64,000 nt of DNA from Halobellus rarus. GTDB lineage: Archaea; Halobacteriota; Halobacteria; Halobacteriales; Haloferacaceae. Where the stretch lies: positions 124,001 to 188,000 of the forward strand of contig NZ_JANHDI010000007.1 in the NCBI RefSeq assembly GCF_024494595.1, in the 5' to 3' direction. Below are positions 33,236 to 42,476 of the stretch, in pieces. Positions within the stretch are counted from its first letter, which is position 1. Each line of letters opens with the position of its first letter. The notes beneath the pieces were generated by a model that worked only from the letters and a program-made list of their open reading frames with translations, was not told the DNA's origin and did no database searches. Both the position numbers and the translations under genes were made by a program.

Positions 33236-34728
33236 CGCACCGCGCGCAGTCGTCGAACATCGGGCTGGTATTACTCCTGGCGCTGACGATCACCGGCGCG
33301 GGCGTCGTCGTCGCCTTCGGGTCGTCCGCGCTGGCCGACGTCCAGGACCAGACGTCGATCGACCGTGCGGAGCACGCGATGACGATGCTCGACGCCCGAA
33401 CCGCCGTCGTGGGACTGGGCGAGGGCTCGGTCCAGACTGTCCGACTCGGTCGGGGCGGCGACTACGCCGTCGAGTCCGAGAGCGGGTGGCTCCGGATCGA
33501 CCACGCGAACTACACCGACGGCGAGACCCAGACGATCTACAACGCGTCGCTCGGCTCTGTCTCCTACCGCAGCAGCGGGACGACCGTCGCCTACCAGGGC
33601 GGCGGCGTCTGGCGGCAGCAGGCCGGCGGGACGACGATGGTGTCGCCGCCGGAGTTCCACTACCGCGGGACGACACTCACGCTTCCCGTTCTCCGCGTCC
33701 GATCGACTGACGCCGCGAGCGGCGACACGACGGCGACGATCCGCCAGTCCGACGAGTTGGTTCGAGTGTTCCCGAACGAATCCGACACGTACGACGCGAC
33801 GTCGGAACCGTACGAGAATCCCGTCCGGAACGGAACCGCCTCCGTCACGGTCCACAGTCGGTACTACGAGGGCTGGGCCGACTACTTCCGAACCCGGACG
33901 ACCGGCAACGTCTCGGTCGACGACGACAACCGGACTGCGACGGTCGTCCTCGAGACGACGAGCCTGGTCGGCTCGTTCCCGTATCCCGAGAAGGACGGGA
34001 GCGTCCCCGTCCGCGGCATCGCCGAGGGTCACTCGGTGACCGACTTCGAGACGTCGATTCGCGTCGGGAGCGGAAACGGGAACGGGAACGGGGGCGGCAC
34101 GGCCAACAACCTCTACGTTTCGTTCTACATCGACGAGGGGCCGAGAGCGTACGAGGCGGCCGTCGCGCTTCCGACCGGAATCGGGAACTACTGCAAGAAC
34201 GGCCCCGACGACGAGGACCTGCGGCTGGACGTCTACTACCACGACGAATCGACGACGGAGGGTGTCCACCGGTGGACGAACGACGACATCTCCTCGATTT
34301 CCGGGCCGGTCCAACTCGCTTGTGAGGACGGTGATCCGGTGGTTCAAATCGAGTTCACCAGTTCCGCACAGAACCTCACCTACGGGTCCAGCAGCGTCGA
34401 CGAGGAGACGGCGATCGACTGGGAGTCGCTGGACGACGGCGCACCGGATCCGGACCCGACCACATTCGCTCACGACGGGGACGACGGCGAAAACACCACG
34501 TACCACTACGGCGACGAACAGACCCTCCAGATCCTCACGCGGCACTACTTCGCGATGTTCGGTACCGAGTTCAAGCTCCGCGTTCACCACGGCCCCGGCG
34601 ATAGCGGGACCGCCCGAATCGACGTGTCCGACTCCGGCGGCGTGCTCCGCTACGACACGATCGATGACGGTTCGTACATCACCTACCTGCACGTCACCGA
34701 GAACAACGTGACCGTCGAACTCGATTGA
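33232..34728 (+). CDS. Pilin-like protein E (large, 498 residues)
   Basis: A 498-residue protein, last of the operon. Seen: MTHRAQSSNIGLVLLLALTI, i.e. Arg-Ala-Gln followed by a hydrophobic helix (residues 10-35), and a charged segment DVQDQTSIDRAEHAMTMLD. After that comes a very long beta-rich exterior part with N-X-S/T sequons (NYTDGETQ, NASLGSVS, NVSVDDDN, NNVTVEL) and a Gly/Asn repeat SGNGNGNGGG near residue 282. No adhesin domain can be named. Inferred: the largest subunit, possibly a tip adhesin or a surface-exposed cap of the pilus-like structure. The gene has no downstream same-strand partner. Confidence 0.75.
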   Translation: MTHRAQSSNIGLVLLLALTITGAGVVVAFGSSALADVQDQTSIDRAEHAMTMLDARTAVVGLGEGSVQTVRLGRGGDYAVESESGWLRIDHANYTDGETQTIYNASLGSVSYRSSGTTVAYQGGGVWRQQAGGTTMVSPPEFHYRGTTLTLPVLRVRSTDAASGDTTATIRQSDELVRVFPNESDTYDATSEPYENPVRNGTASVTVHSRYYEGWADYFRTRTTGNVSVDDDNRTATVVLETTSLVGSFPYPEKDGSVPVRGIAEGHSVTDFETSIRVGSGNGNGNGGGTANNLYVSFYIDEGPRAYEAAVALPTGIGNYCKNGPDDEDLRLDVYYHDESTTEGVHRWTNDDISSISGPVQLACEDGDPVVQIEFTSSAQNLTYGSSSVDEETAIDWESLDDGAPDPDPTTFAHDGDDGENTTYHYGDEQTLQILTRHYFAMFGTEFKLRVHHGPGDSGTARIDVSDSGGVLRYDTIDDGSYITYLHVTENNVTVELD

Positions 34729-34749
34729 CGCAAACCGGAGTCGGGCTCA

Positions 34750-35124
34750 TCAAGCCCGAAGTCCCTCGGTGAGGCTGAGGATGCCGTTGCCGACCTCGAC
34801 GACGACCGTCTCCTCGGGGTCCGAACCGATCCGACAGCGGCGGTCCGTCTCTCGATCGCCGTCCAGGACCGCGCGGACCTCGTACTCGCCGTCCGGGACA
34901 GCGTCCACCTCGCCTTCGGTCTCTCCCGGCTGGAGGTAATACCGATCTCGGAACGCAACCGAGCCGTCGGAATCGACGAGTTCGATCTCCAGATCGTACC
35001 CCATCTGGTGGGCGTAGCTTCGGACGTGGACGTCTTCGCTGCGGGCCGACGCCTCGCTGTCGCGGGTGGCTGTGGGATCGTTCGCGCGTGGAGGACGCGC
35101 TCGGGCCGCTCGTTCGGAGACCAT
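34750..35124 (-). CDS. Small acidic beta-rich protein, no signal peptide
   Basis: A 124-residue protein, convergent with the pilin-like operon. Seen: a charged start with Arg/Ala, then a beta-rich part (DLEIELVDSDGSVAFRDRYY, then GEYEVRAVLDGD) and one Cys (RRCRIG). The pattern suggests an Ig-like or immunoglobulin-related fold, but no family is recognised. The ATG at 35124 has a TATA-like ggtatatct 24-32 bases upstream (35148-35156); an upstream GTG at 35133 is possible. No export signal is visible, so it is probably cytoplasmic. Its closeness to the pilus locus is suggestive only. Confidence 0.65.
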   Translation of the reverse strand: MVSERAARARPPRANDPTATRDSEASARSEDVHVRSYAHQMGYDLEIELVDSDGSVAFRDRYYLQPGETEGEVDAVPDGEYEVRAVLDGDRETDRRCRIGSDPEETVVVEVGNGILSLTEGLRA

Positions 35125-35226
35125 ACCGGACACGTGATCCTGAGGCGAGATATACCCACGTAAGGCTCAAATCGGCGTTTGAGCGTGATCCGGGTGACAT
35201 CCGGAGTCGATACGTGTCGACGCCGC

Positions 35227-36018
35227 TCACTCGAAGGACGTCGTCACGCGGATCCAGACCACCGTCACTCGATCGACGTCGGAGACGGTGCAGGATATCT
35301 GTCCGGGAGCGCCCGGACTCGGATCGGTGACCGTGGTACACTCGTCGAACCCGGCGGATTCGTACTGTCGGGCCCACGCGTCGGTGTAGGGGGTCGTGAC
35401 GTTCACGCTGACGTCGTGGGCGACGCCGTCGTCGTCGTAGAAGCGCCGCGCCCTGCTTCCGGCGGTCCGGATGCGGACGGTCTGTGAGCCGCCGACCGCC
35501 GCAGTCCCCACGTGTTCCTGTCTGATCAGCGTGAGGTGCACGCGGTCGTCGTCGACGACGAGCGGCGGCCCGCGGACGACCGACGCGCCGCCTCGGTCGC
35601 TGTCGCGGAGCACCGCGCCGTGGCTGAGTCGGATCTCCCCGCCGGTGGCGGCTTCGTAGACGAGCGGCGACGAGGAGAACTCCCAGAACTGCGGCGGGCC
35701 GTCGACCGGGTCGACCGTCACGTTCATCGCGGCGTCGTCGGCCGACCGGACCGTCGCGTCGGCGAGTTTCACTTCGGTACCCCGGCTGGGCGCGCCCTCG
35801 ATCACGTCCCGGAGGTTGTCGGCGAGGACGTCGAAGGCGCGCTGGGCGTTCTCGACGCGCTCCGCGTCGCGCGTCTCCTCCAACTCCGCGACGCCGACCG
35901 CGTAGACCGTCCCGACGGAGGCGACAACGAGCGAGAAGACGAGGACGAAACTGATCGTCTCGCTCACCCCGCGGTCGCGATTCCGTCGCGACCCGCTCTG
36001 CTCCCCCCCGATTCGCAT
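35227..36018 (-). CDS. Pilin-like protein F (divergent single gene)
   Basis: A 263-residue protein on the opposite strand from the pilus operon. Seen: a basic head, then NRDRGVSETISFVLVFSLVV, an Arg-Gly-Val junction with acidic Glu at +3 and a helix (residues 18-42). A polar helical neck (LEETRDAERVENAQRAFDVL) and a globular part with two cysteines near the end follow (ECTTVTD, QISCTVSD). The ATG at 36018 has a TATA-like cttaac 25-30 bases upstream, which favours it over the upstream codon at 36033. Inferred: a pilin-like subunit that may join the apparatus at 24.6-34.7 kb but is regulated on its own. Confidence 0.75.
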   Translation of the reverse strand: MRIGGEQSGSRRNRDRGVSETISFVLVFSLVVASVGTVYAVGVAELEETRDAERVENAQRAFDVLADNLRDVIEGAPSRGTEVKLADATVRSADDAAMNVTVDPVDGPPQFWEFSSSPLVYEAATGGEIRLSHGAVLRDSDRGGASVVRGPPLVVDDDRVHLTLIRQEHVGTAAVGGSQTVRIRTAGSRARRFYDDDGVAHDVSVNVTTPYTDAWARQYESAGFDECTTVTDPSPGAPGQISCTVSDVDRVTVVWIRVTTSFE

Positions 36019-36258
36019 ATCCGGGGCTTTCACGCTCGCGGAGTTAAGTGTGCTGTCGTGCGCCCCGGTCAGACGCGCCGCCGGCGCGAGGGTTCATAAG
36101 TGATGACGGGCCCACACCCGCCGTGACGTAACGACGGCCTCGCGTCGAACTGCGGGTGTTCGGCACGCCGGCGCGAGAGGTGGCGCGAGCGTGCCGACTG
36201 TCCGCCACGTTGGATCCGTTCGCCGCGGAACCGCGACGACGGTACCCGGAAAAGCGCG

Positions 36259-39200
36259 TCAGTCGTCGCTGGTCTGTGCGACCGCGTCGCTGTCGCCGGC
36301 AGCCGTCGCCGCCGCCGCCGGCGGCAGTTCCTTGCGGACGTCGTCGCGGGCGCGCTCCTCGATGACTTCGGCGTAGGCGTCGGGCATCACTTTCACGAAG
36401 TCCGCGAGGACCTCGCCCCAGTCGTCGAGCATCCGCGCCGCGCGGTCGCTGTCGGTGTACGCCGCGTGATTCTCGACGAGTCGACGGAGCATCTGCCGGT
36501 CGGAATCGTCGAGCGTGTCTTCCAGCGACACCATTCCCTTGTTGGTCTTCGCGGCGATCTCGTCGTCGGGGTCGTAGACGTACGCGACCCCTCCGGACAT
36601 CCCCGCGGCGAAGTTGCGACCGGTGTCACCCAGCACCGCGACGACGCCGCCGGTCATGTACTCGCAGCCGTGGTCGCCGACGCCCTCGACGACGGCCTTC
36701 ACGCCGGAGTTTCGGACGGCGAAGCGCTCGCCGGCGACCCCGTTGACGTACAGTTCGCCCTGCGTCGCGCCGTAGAGGGCGACGTTGCCGATGAGGACGT
36801 TCTCGTCGGGCTCGTAGGCGGCGTTCTCGGGCGTCTCGACGATCACCTTCCCGCCGGAGAGGCCCTTGCCGACGTAGTCGTTCGCCGCGCCGGTGAGCTC
36901 CATCGTCACGCCGTTCGCGAGGAACGCGCCGAAGGACTGCCCGGCGACGCCGTCGAAGTCACAGCGGATCGTGTCGTCCGGGAGCCCCTCGCCGCCGTGA
37001 GCGCTCGAAATGCGGTTCGACAGCATCGCGCCGACCGCGCGGTCGACGTTCGAGATGGGCGAGTCGATAGCGACGGGTTCGCCGCCTTCGAGCGCCGGCG
37101 CTGCACGCTCGATCAGCTGGTGATCGAGCTGTGCGTCCACGCCCGCGTGGGTCTGCGATTCGGTATTGTAGCGAGCGCCGCCGGCAGGCTCGGCGATGAC
37201 GTCCGAGAGGTCCAAGTGCCTGGCCTTCTCGTGGTCGGTCTCGCGCTGCGCGAGCAGCGACGGGCGTCCGATCATCTCGTCCAGCGAGGTGAAACCGAGG
37301 TCCGCCATAATCTCGCGGAGCTCCTGGGCGATGAACGTCATGTAGTTGATGACGTGCTCCGGCTGGCCGGGGAAGCGGTTCCGGAGCTTCTCGCGCTGGG
37401 TGGCGACGCCGACCGGACAGGTGTTCTCGTGGCACTGCCGCGCCATCACGCAGCCGGAGGTGACGAGCGACGCCGTGCCGAAGACGTACTCTTCGCCGCC
37501 GAGCAGCGCCGCGACGGCGACGTCGCGGCCGGTCTTCATCCCGCCGTCGACGGTGACGCGGATCCGCGAGCGCAGGTCCGTCGCCCGGAGCATCTGGTTC
37601 GCCTCCGCGAGTCCGAGTTCCCACGGGAGTCCGGCGTTCTTGATCGACGTCTTCGGCGACGCCCCGGTCCCGCCGTCGTGTCCGGAGATGTGGACCACGT
37701 CGGCGTTGGCCTTCGCGACGCCGGCGGCGATCGTCCCGATACCGGCCTCGGAGACGAGCTTCACGTTGATGTCCGCCTCCGGATTGGCCGCTTTCAGGTC
37801 GTGGATGAGCTGCTTCAGGTCCTCGATGGAGTAGATGTCGTGCAGCGGCGGCGGCGAGATGAGACCGACGCCCGGCGTCGCGAAGCGGACGTGCGCGATC
37901 ATCTCGTTGACCTTCTTGCCGGGGAGGTGACCGCCCTCGCCGGGCTTCGAGCCCTGCGCCATCTTGATCTGGAGCTCGTCGGCGTTCGTGAGGTACTCGG
38001 AGGTGACGCCGAAGCGGCCGGAGGCGACCTGCTTGACGTTGCACTCCTTCTCGGTACCGAACCGCTCGGGCGGTTCGCCGCCCTCGCCGGTGTTGGACTT
38101 CGCGCCGAGGCGGTTCATCGCGATCGAGTTGTTCTCGTGGGCCTCCGGCGAGAGGCTCCCGAGCGACATCGCCGCCGTCGAGAACCGCTCGACGATCTCC
38201 TCGACGGGTTCGACCTCCTCGATCGACACCGGATCCCGGCCGGAATCGAACTCGAGCAGCCCGCGGAGCGTCTGGAGCTCCTCGGCCTGATCGTTGATGA
38301 GGTCGGCGAACTCCTGATACTTCTCGTAGTCGCCCGAGCGGACCGCCTGCTGGAGCGTGCCGACCGTCTGGGGGTTCCACTGGTGGTGAATCCCGTCGGA
38401 GCGGTGTTCGTACTCGCCCTGGCGGTCGAGTTGGGGATCGTCGCCGAAGGCGACGGTGTGTCGCGTCCGGACGTCTTCTTCGATCACGTCGATGCCGATT
38501 CCCTCCGTGCGGATCTCCGTGCCCTCGAAGTACTCGGCGACGAAGGCGGAGTCGAGGCCGACCGCCTCGAAGATCTGCGCGCCCTGGTAGGACTCGACCG
38601 TCGAGATGCCCATCTTGGCCATCGTCTTCAACAGGCCGTCTTCGAGCGCCTTCTTGTAGGCCGCGATCGACTCGCTCTCGTCTGCGCCGTCGGGGCCGGC
38701 GACGACGTCCGAAATCGTCTGGTAGGCGAGGTAGGGGTTCACCGCGTCCGCGCCGTAGCCGACGAGGGTCGCGAGGTGATGGACCTCGCGGGGGTCGCCA
38801 GACTCGACGACGAGGCCCGCGTGGTTCCGGAGGCCGTTCCGGACGAGGCTGTGGTGGACCGCGCCGGTGACGAGCAGGCTCGGGATGGCGATCCGATCGG
38901 GGTTCAGGTTCCGATCGGAGAGGACGACGACGTCCGACCCCGACTCGATGGCTGCTGCGGCGTCCTCGCGGACGCGCTCGACGGCGTCCTTCAGCGATCG
39001 CTCTCGCTCGTACGTGATATCGACGATCGTCGACTCCATCGCGTCCCCTGCGTCTGCTCCGAGCGACTTGATGCCCGCCGTCTGGGCGTCGGTCAGGACG
39101 GGCGAGTCGAGGACGAGCTGTCTGGCGTGCTCGGGCGTCTCGTCGAGCAGGTTGCGCTGCGCGCCGAGCCGGGACTCGAGCGAGGTGACCAGTTCCTCGC

Positions 39201-40803
39201 GGATGTAGTCCAGCGGCGGGTTCGTGACCTGGGCGAACAGCTGTTTGAAGTAGGTGAAGAGCGGCCGGTTGAAATCGGAGAGCACCGACAGCGGCGTGTC
39301 GTCGCCCATCGAACCGACGGGGTCCTTGCCGTCCTTGGCCATCGGTTCGATGAGGTGGCTCAGTTGGTCGTGGGTGTAGCCGAACGCCGCCTGCGAGGCG
39401 CGGAGGTGGTCGACGTCGCCTCGCGGCTCGTAGTCGTCGGTGTCGGCGAGCTCGTCGAGTTGGCGCTGCTCCTCGTCGACCCACTCGCCGTATTTCTCCT
39501 CAGTGAGCGACCCGAAGACCTCCTCGTCGGGGATGACGCGGCCCTCCTCGGGGTCAGCGACGAACAGCTGTCCGGGCTGAAGACGACCGCGCTCTTTGAT
39601 CTCGCTGGGGTCGGTGTCGAGCGCGCCGACCTCGCTGGCCATCACGAGCGTGTCGTCGGTGGTGACGTCGTAGCGGCAGGGCCGCAGCCCGTTCCGGTCG
39701 AGGACGGCCGCGACGCGGTCGCCGTCGGTCGCGGCGACGAGCGCGGGGCCGTCCCACGGCTCGATCAGCGAGGCGTGGTAGTCGTACCACTCGCGCCGTC
39801 CCTCGCTCATCCGGTCGTCCCCGCGGTAGGCCTCGGGGATCAGCATCCGGAGGACGTGCGGGAGGTCGCGACCGCCCTGCAGGAGGAGTTCGACCGCGTT
39901 GTCGACGGAGGCCGTATCGGACTGATCGGGGTCGTTGATGACGGGCTTCAGCGTCTCGAGGTCGTCGCCGAACCCGGGGTGTTCGAGGTCCGTCTCCCGA
40001 CTCCGCATCCAGTTGATGTTGCCCTGGATCGTGTTGATCTCGCCGTTGTGGACGATGTGTCGGTACGGGTGCGCGAGGTGCCACGCGCCCAGCGTGTTCG
40101 TCGAGAACCGCGCGTGCACCAGCGTCAGCGTCGTCTCTAGCCGCTCGTCGTCGAGATCCAGGTAGTAATCGGCGAGCTGTTCGCCCTTCAGCAGGCCCTT
40201 GTAGACGAGCGTCCGCCGAGAGAGCGAGCAGATGTAGAAGCGCGCTGCGCCCTCGGAATCGAGCTTCTCGACCTCGTTTTCGACGGCGCGGCGGGCGACG
40301 TAGAGCGCCCGGTCGAAGGCGTCTACGTCGCGGTCGTCCTCCGGAACGACGAACGCCTGCCAGACGTCGGGTTCGGATTCGAGCGCGGTCGCGCCCAGGT
40401 CGGCGTTGTCGGTCGGGACGTCGCGCCAGTGAACGACGTCGAGGTCGTACTCGGCGAGCACGCGCTCGAAGATGGCGATGAGACCCTCGCGCGCGGCGTC
40501 GTCCTGCGGCATAAAGATCGAACCGACCGCGTACTCCGCCGGGAGATCGACGTCGACGACGGCGTCGAAGAACTCGTCCGGCCGCTGGATCATAATCCCC
40601 GCCCCGTCGCCGGTGTTCTCCTCGGCGCCGGTGGTGCCACGATGTTCGAGGTTCTCCAGTAACTCGATCCCGTCGGCGACGGTTTCGTGCGATCGGCCGC
40701 CGTCGAGGTCGATGACGGCACCGACGCCGCAGTTCGACCGCTCGTCCGTCGGATCCGCGAGTCCGACGGACTCGCCAGTCGTGTGTTCGTGTGGCTTGGT
40801 CAT
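36259..40803 (-). CDS. gltB: Glutamate synthase large subunit
   Basis: A 1514-residue enzyme that makes two glutamates from glutamine and 2-oxoglutarate. Seen: a short propeptide, then the catalytic Cys25 in RSNCGVG (Ntn amidotransferase), the central domain, and the FMN/2-oxoglutarate domain (AQGSKPGEGGHLPGKKVNE, SGHDGGTGASP). A 3Fe-4S cysteine cluster (CVMARQCHENTCPVG) and the C-terminal GXGXG beta-helix follow (GGKVIVETPENA, GMSGGVAYVYDP). All domains of the large subunit are present. No gltD (NADPH subunit) lies nearby, so ferredoxin is the likely electron donor. A TATA-like box (minus-strand ctttagg, 40824-40830) lies about 20-27 bases before the ATG. Confidence 0.97.
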   Translation of the reverse strand: MTKPHEHTTGESVGLADPTDERSNCGVGAVIDLDGGRSHETVADGIELLENLEHRGTTGAEENTGDGAGIMIQRPDEFFDAVVDVDLPAEYAVGSIFMPQDDAAREGLIAIFERVLAEYDLDVVHWRDVPTDNADLGATALESEPDVWQAFVVPEDDRDVDAFDRALYVARRAVENEVEKLDSEGAARFYICSLSRRTLVYKGLLKGEQLADYYLDLDDERLETTLTLVHARFSTNTLGAWHLAHPYRHIVHNGEINTIQGNINWMRSRETDLEHPGFGDDLETLKPVINDPDQSDTASVDNAVELLLQGGRDLPHVLRMLIPEAYRGDDRMSEGRREWYDYHASLIEPWDGPALVAATDGDRVAAVLDRNGLRPCRYDVTTDDTLVMASEVGALDTDPSEIKERGRLQPGQLFVADPEEGRVIPDEEVFGSLTEEKYGEWVDEEQRQLDELADTDDYEPRGDVDHLRASQAAFGYTHDQLSHLIEPMAKDGKDPVGSMGDDTPLSVLSDFNRPLFTYFKQLFAQVTNPPLDYIREELVTSLESRLGAQRNLLDETPEHARQLVLDSPVLTDAQTAGIKSLGADAGDAMESTIVDITYERERSLKDAVERVREDAAAAIESGSDVVVLSDRNLNPDRIAIPSLLVTGAVHHSLVRNGLRNHAGLVVESGDPREVHHLATLVGYGADAVNPYLAYQTISDVVAGPDGADESESIAAYKKALEDGLLKTMAKMGISTVESYQGAQIFEAVGLDSAFVAEYFEGTEIRTEGIGIDVIEEDVRTRHTVAFGDDPQLDRQGEYEHRSDGIHHQWNPQTVGTLQQAVRSGDYEKYQEFADLINDQAEELQTLRGLLEFDSGRDPVSIEEVEPVEEIVERFSTAAMSLGSLSPEAHENNSIAMNRLGAKSNTGEGGEPPERFGTEKECNVKQVASGRFGVTSEYLTNADELQIKMAQGSKPGEGGHLPGKKVNEMIAHVRFATPGVGLISPPPLHDIYSIEDLKQLIHDLKAANPEADINVKLVSEAGIGTIAAGVAKANADVVHISGHDGGTGASPKTSIKNAGLPWELGLAEANQMLRATDLRSRIRVTVDGGMKTGRDVAVAALLGGEEYVFGTASLVTSGCVMARQCHENTCPVGVATQREKLRNRFPGQPEHVINYMTFIAQELREIMADLGFTSLDEMIGRPSLLAQRETDHEKARHLDLSDVIAEPAGGARYNTESQTHAGVDAQLDHQLIERAAPALEGGEPVAIDSPISNVDRAVGAMLSNRISSAHGGEGLPDDTIRCDFDGVAGQSFGAFLANGVTMELTGAANDYVGKGLSGGKVIVETPENAAYEPDENVLIGNVALYGATQGELYVNGVAGERFAVRNSGVKAVVEGVGDHGCEYMTGGVVAVLGDTGRNFAAGMSGGVAYVYDPDDEIAAKTNKGMVSLEDTLDDSDRQMLRRLVENHAAYTDSDRAARMLDDWGEVLADFVKVMPDAYAEVIEERARDDVRKELPPAAAATAAGDSDAVAQTSDD

Positions 40804-40864
40804 ACGTCCCCCTAGACCTACCCCCTAAAGGACTTTCTCCTGTAAGAATAAGGGTTCACTAACC

Positions 40865-40882
40865 ACATATAAGGTAATATGT
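40865..40882. promoter_or_regulatory. Inverted repeat acatat-N6-atatgt upstream of gltB
   Basis: Perfect six-base arms with a six-base spacer, about 60-80 bases before the gltB start, in an AT-rich island (40850-40910). It could bind a nitrogen or leucine-responsive type dimeric regulator. Confidence 0.45.
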
Positions 40883-40906
40883 ATTATACAAATTCGAGTG
40901 AATACT

Positions 40907-40926
40907 CATTCGACGTTCGACGAATG
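40907..40926. promoter_or_regulatory. Second inverted repeat cattcg-N8-cgaatg upstream of gltB
   Basis: Six-base arms at 40907-40912 and 40921-40926, about 105-125 bases upstream of gltB. It may be a second operator or belong to an unknown transcript. No gene is seen in 40927-41068. Confidence 0.35.
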
Positions 40927-41068
40927 AAAAGAACGACGATGATGGACCGAAGCAGCCGGGGGACCGGCCGTCGTGGGTCGTGCCGACCCTGTTGATCCGG
41001 TAGCCGTTTGCTCCTCGATTCAATTCCAATCGTAGCGATTTCCCTGCTCACTTCGCTCGCAGAAGAAA

Positions 41069-41139
41069 TGCGCCGGCCGGGATTTGAACCCGGGCCATGA
41101 GCTTGGAAGGCTCAGGTCCTACCACTAGACCACCGGCGC
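41069..41139 (-). tRNA. tRNA-Gly (anticodon UCC)
   Basis: A 71-base cloverleaf on the minus strand. The acceptor stem GCGCCGG (41133-41139) pairs with CCGGCGC, with an A discriminator at 41069. The T arm is CCGGG-TTCAAAT-CCCGG, the D loop contains AGTGGTAG, and the anticodon loop is CTTCCAA with anticodon TCC, flanked by TGAGC/GCTCA. No CCA is encoded and no intron is present. Confidence 0.95.
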
Positions 41140-41304
41140 TCGTTCGTCTCGGTCGCCACCGCAGTCACGCGGCACCGACCTCACTCGCCTGTTCCCGGTC
41201 CCCGAATAAGGGTGTTACCCTTTCGACTCGGGAGCACGCTCTCCTTCGTGTCCCATCGGGAAACGCGACGTCGCTGCCGTGGCACCTGTGGGCGCGGATC
41301 GTGC

Positions 41305-42369
41305 TCAGTCGTCGCTCGCAGTTTCCGCTTGGGACGCGTCGAGCGGCGGCGCGCGCGCCTCCTCGAACTCCGCGGCGGCGGCGCGGACGCGCTCGCCCAT
41401 TCCCGGTAGTTCGTCGGGAGAGACGGGGCCGTTCTCGCGAATCGATTCGAGGTCACGCGGGAACTCTCGGAGGTCGTAGTGGATGTCGAGGCCGGCCTGC
41501 GCGCCCTTCCCCATCGCGACCGGAATCTGGTTGTGTCCCGGCGTGATGTCACCGACCGCGTAGACGCCATCCACGGTCGTCTCCATGCTCTCGTCGACGA
41601 CGACCGTGTCGTCGTCGTTCAACTCACAGCCCAACTGCTCGGCGAGCGCGGTGTTGTAGTTCGAGCCGTACATCGGGAACCCGCCGCGGTACTGCCGGAC
41701 GGTCCCGTCGTCGAACTCGAACGCCTCCAGCCACCCGTCCTCGCCCTTCTGCATCCCGGTGATCTCCGCCTCGACGATATCGATGGGATGGCCGCGGAGC
41801 TGTTCGTCCGTCTCGTCGCTCCACTCGGGCGTCTCACCGCGGAGCAGCAGATCCACGTCGTCGGTGAAGTTGAGCATGATCATCGCGACGTGAGCGGCGG
41901 CCTCGCCGGTCCCCATCACGTACACCGGTCGGTCGACGAACATGTAGGCGTCGCAGTGCAGACAGTAGTGCAGTCCCCGCCCCGTCCGCGGGACGGGCGG
42001 ATCCGGTCGTTCGTCGTTGAAACCGACGCCGAGGACGACCCGGTCCGCGCGGAACTCCCCGTCGTTGCCGACGAGCCGGAACCGGCCGTCGTCGGTCCGC
42101 TCGACTTCGACGATGAAGTCGCGGACGACGTCCGCGCCGTAGGCTTCGACCTGCCCCTGCGCGGTCTGCAGGAACTCGTTGCCCGAGGTGTCCTCCGGCA
42201 CGCCGATCACGTTGTGCGTCTCCAGCATCATCGCCGCGCGGCCGCCGCCGCGGTCGACGACGGCGGTGTCGTGCCCCAGTCGCGTCGTGTACAGCGCGGT
42301 CTGGAGCCCCGCCGGACCGCCGCCCACGACGACCACTTCGTAGTCGCGTACGTCCGCTGTTTCGCTCAT
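41305..42369 (-). CDS. Thioredoxin-reductase-like FAD/NAD(P) oxidoreductase
   Basis: A 354-residue flavoprotein. Seen: FAD motif VVVVGGGPAGLQTAL at residues 12-26, redox-active CLHC at residues 136-139, MGTGEAAAHVA as the NAD(P) motif near residue 152, and DGVYAVGDITPGHNQIPVAMG near residue 268. This is the order of low-Mr thioredoxin reductases. A roughly 50-residue C-terminal tail is acidic and may be a linker. Known: such enzymes pass electrons from NAD(P)H or F420-like donors to thioredoxin. The electron donor cannot be inferred; there is no adjacent thioredoxin gene. A related role such as ferredoxin:thioredoxin-type reduction cannot be ruled out. Confidence 0.88.
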   Translation of the reverse strand: MSETADVRDYEVVVVGGGPAGLQTALYTTRLGHDTAVVDRGGGRAAMMLETHNVIGVPEDTSGNEFLQTAQGQVEAYGADVVRDFIVEVERTDDGRFRLVGNDGEFRADRVVLGVGFNDERPDPPVPRTGRGLHYCLHCDAYMFVDRPVYVMGTGEAAAHVAMIMLNFTDDVDLLLRGETPEWSDETDEQLRGHPIDIVEAEITGMQKGEDGWLEAFEFDDGTVRQYRGGFPMYGSNYNTALAEQLGCELNDDDTVVVDESMETTVDGVYAVGDITPGHNQIPVAMGKGAQAGLDIHYDLREFPRDLESIRENGPVSPDELPGMGERVRAAAAEFEEARAPPLDASQAETASDD

Positions 42370-42476
42370 TCGCGTCAGTATACCAGTCCCGACGACTTAA
42401 ACGCAGAGTTCGCGTGCGTCGCGATCGATCACCCGCGAGAGGCTCGGGGCTGACCGGCCGGGACTCGGGCGTGCGG

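Noticed and set aside
36019-36258. A possible small gene between pilin-like F and gltB
   Set aside because: No frame with haloarchaeal composition; only shadow frames of the gltB end.
36466-40140. A 1224-codon open frame on the plus strand opposite gltB
   Set aside because: It has no domain motif and follows the antisense of gltB codon by codon; gltB carries every glutamate synthase motif.
40927-41068. A small RNA between gltB and tRNA-Gly
   Set aside because: The stretch is moderately AT-rich but has no stable hairpin or promoter that I can point to.
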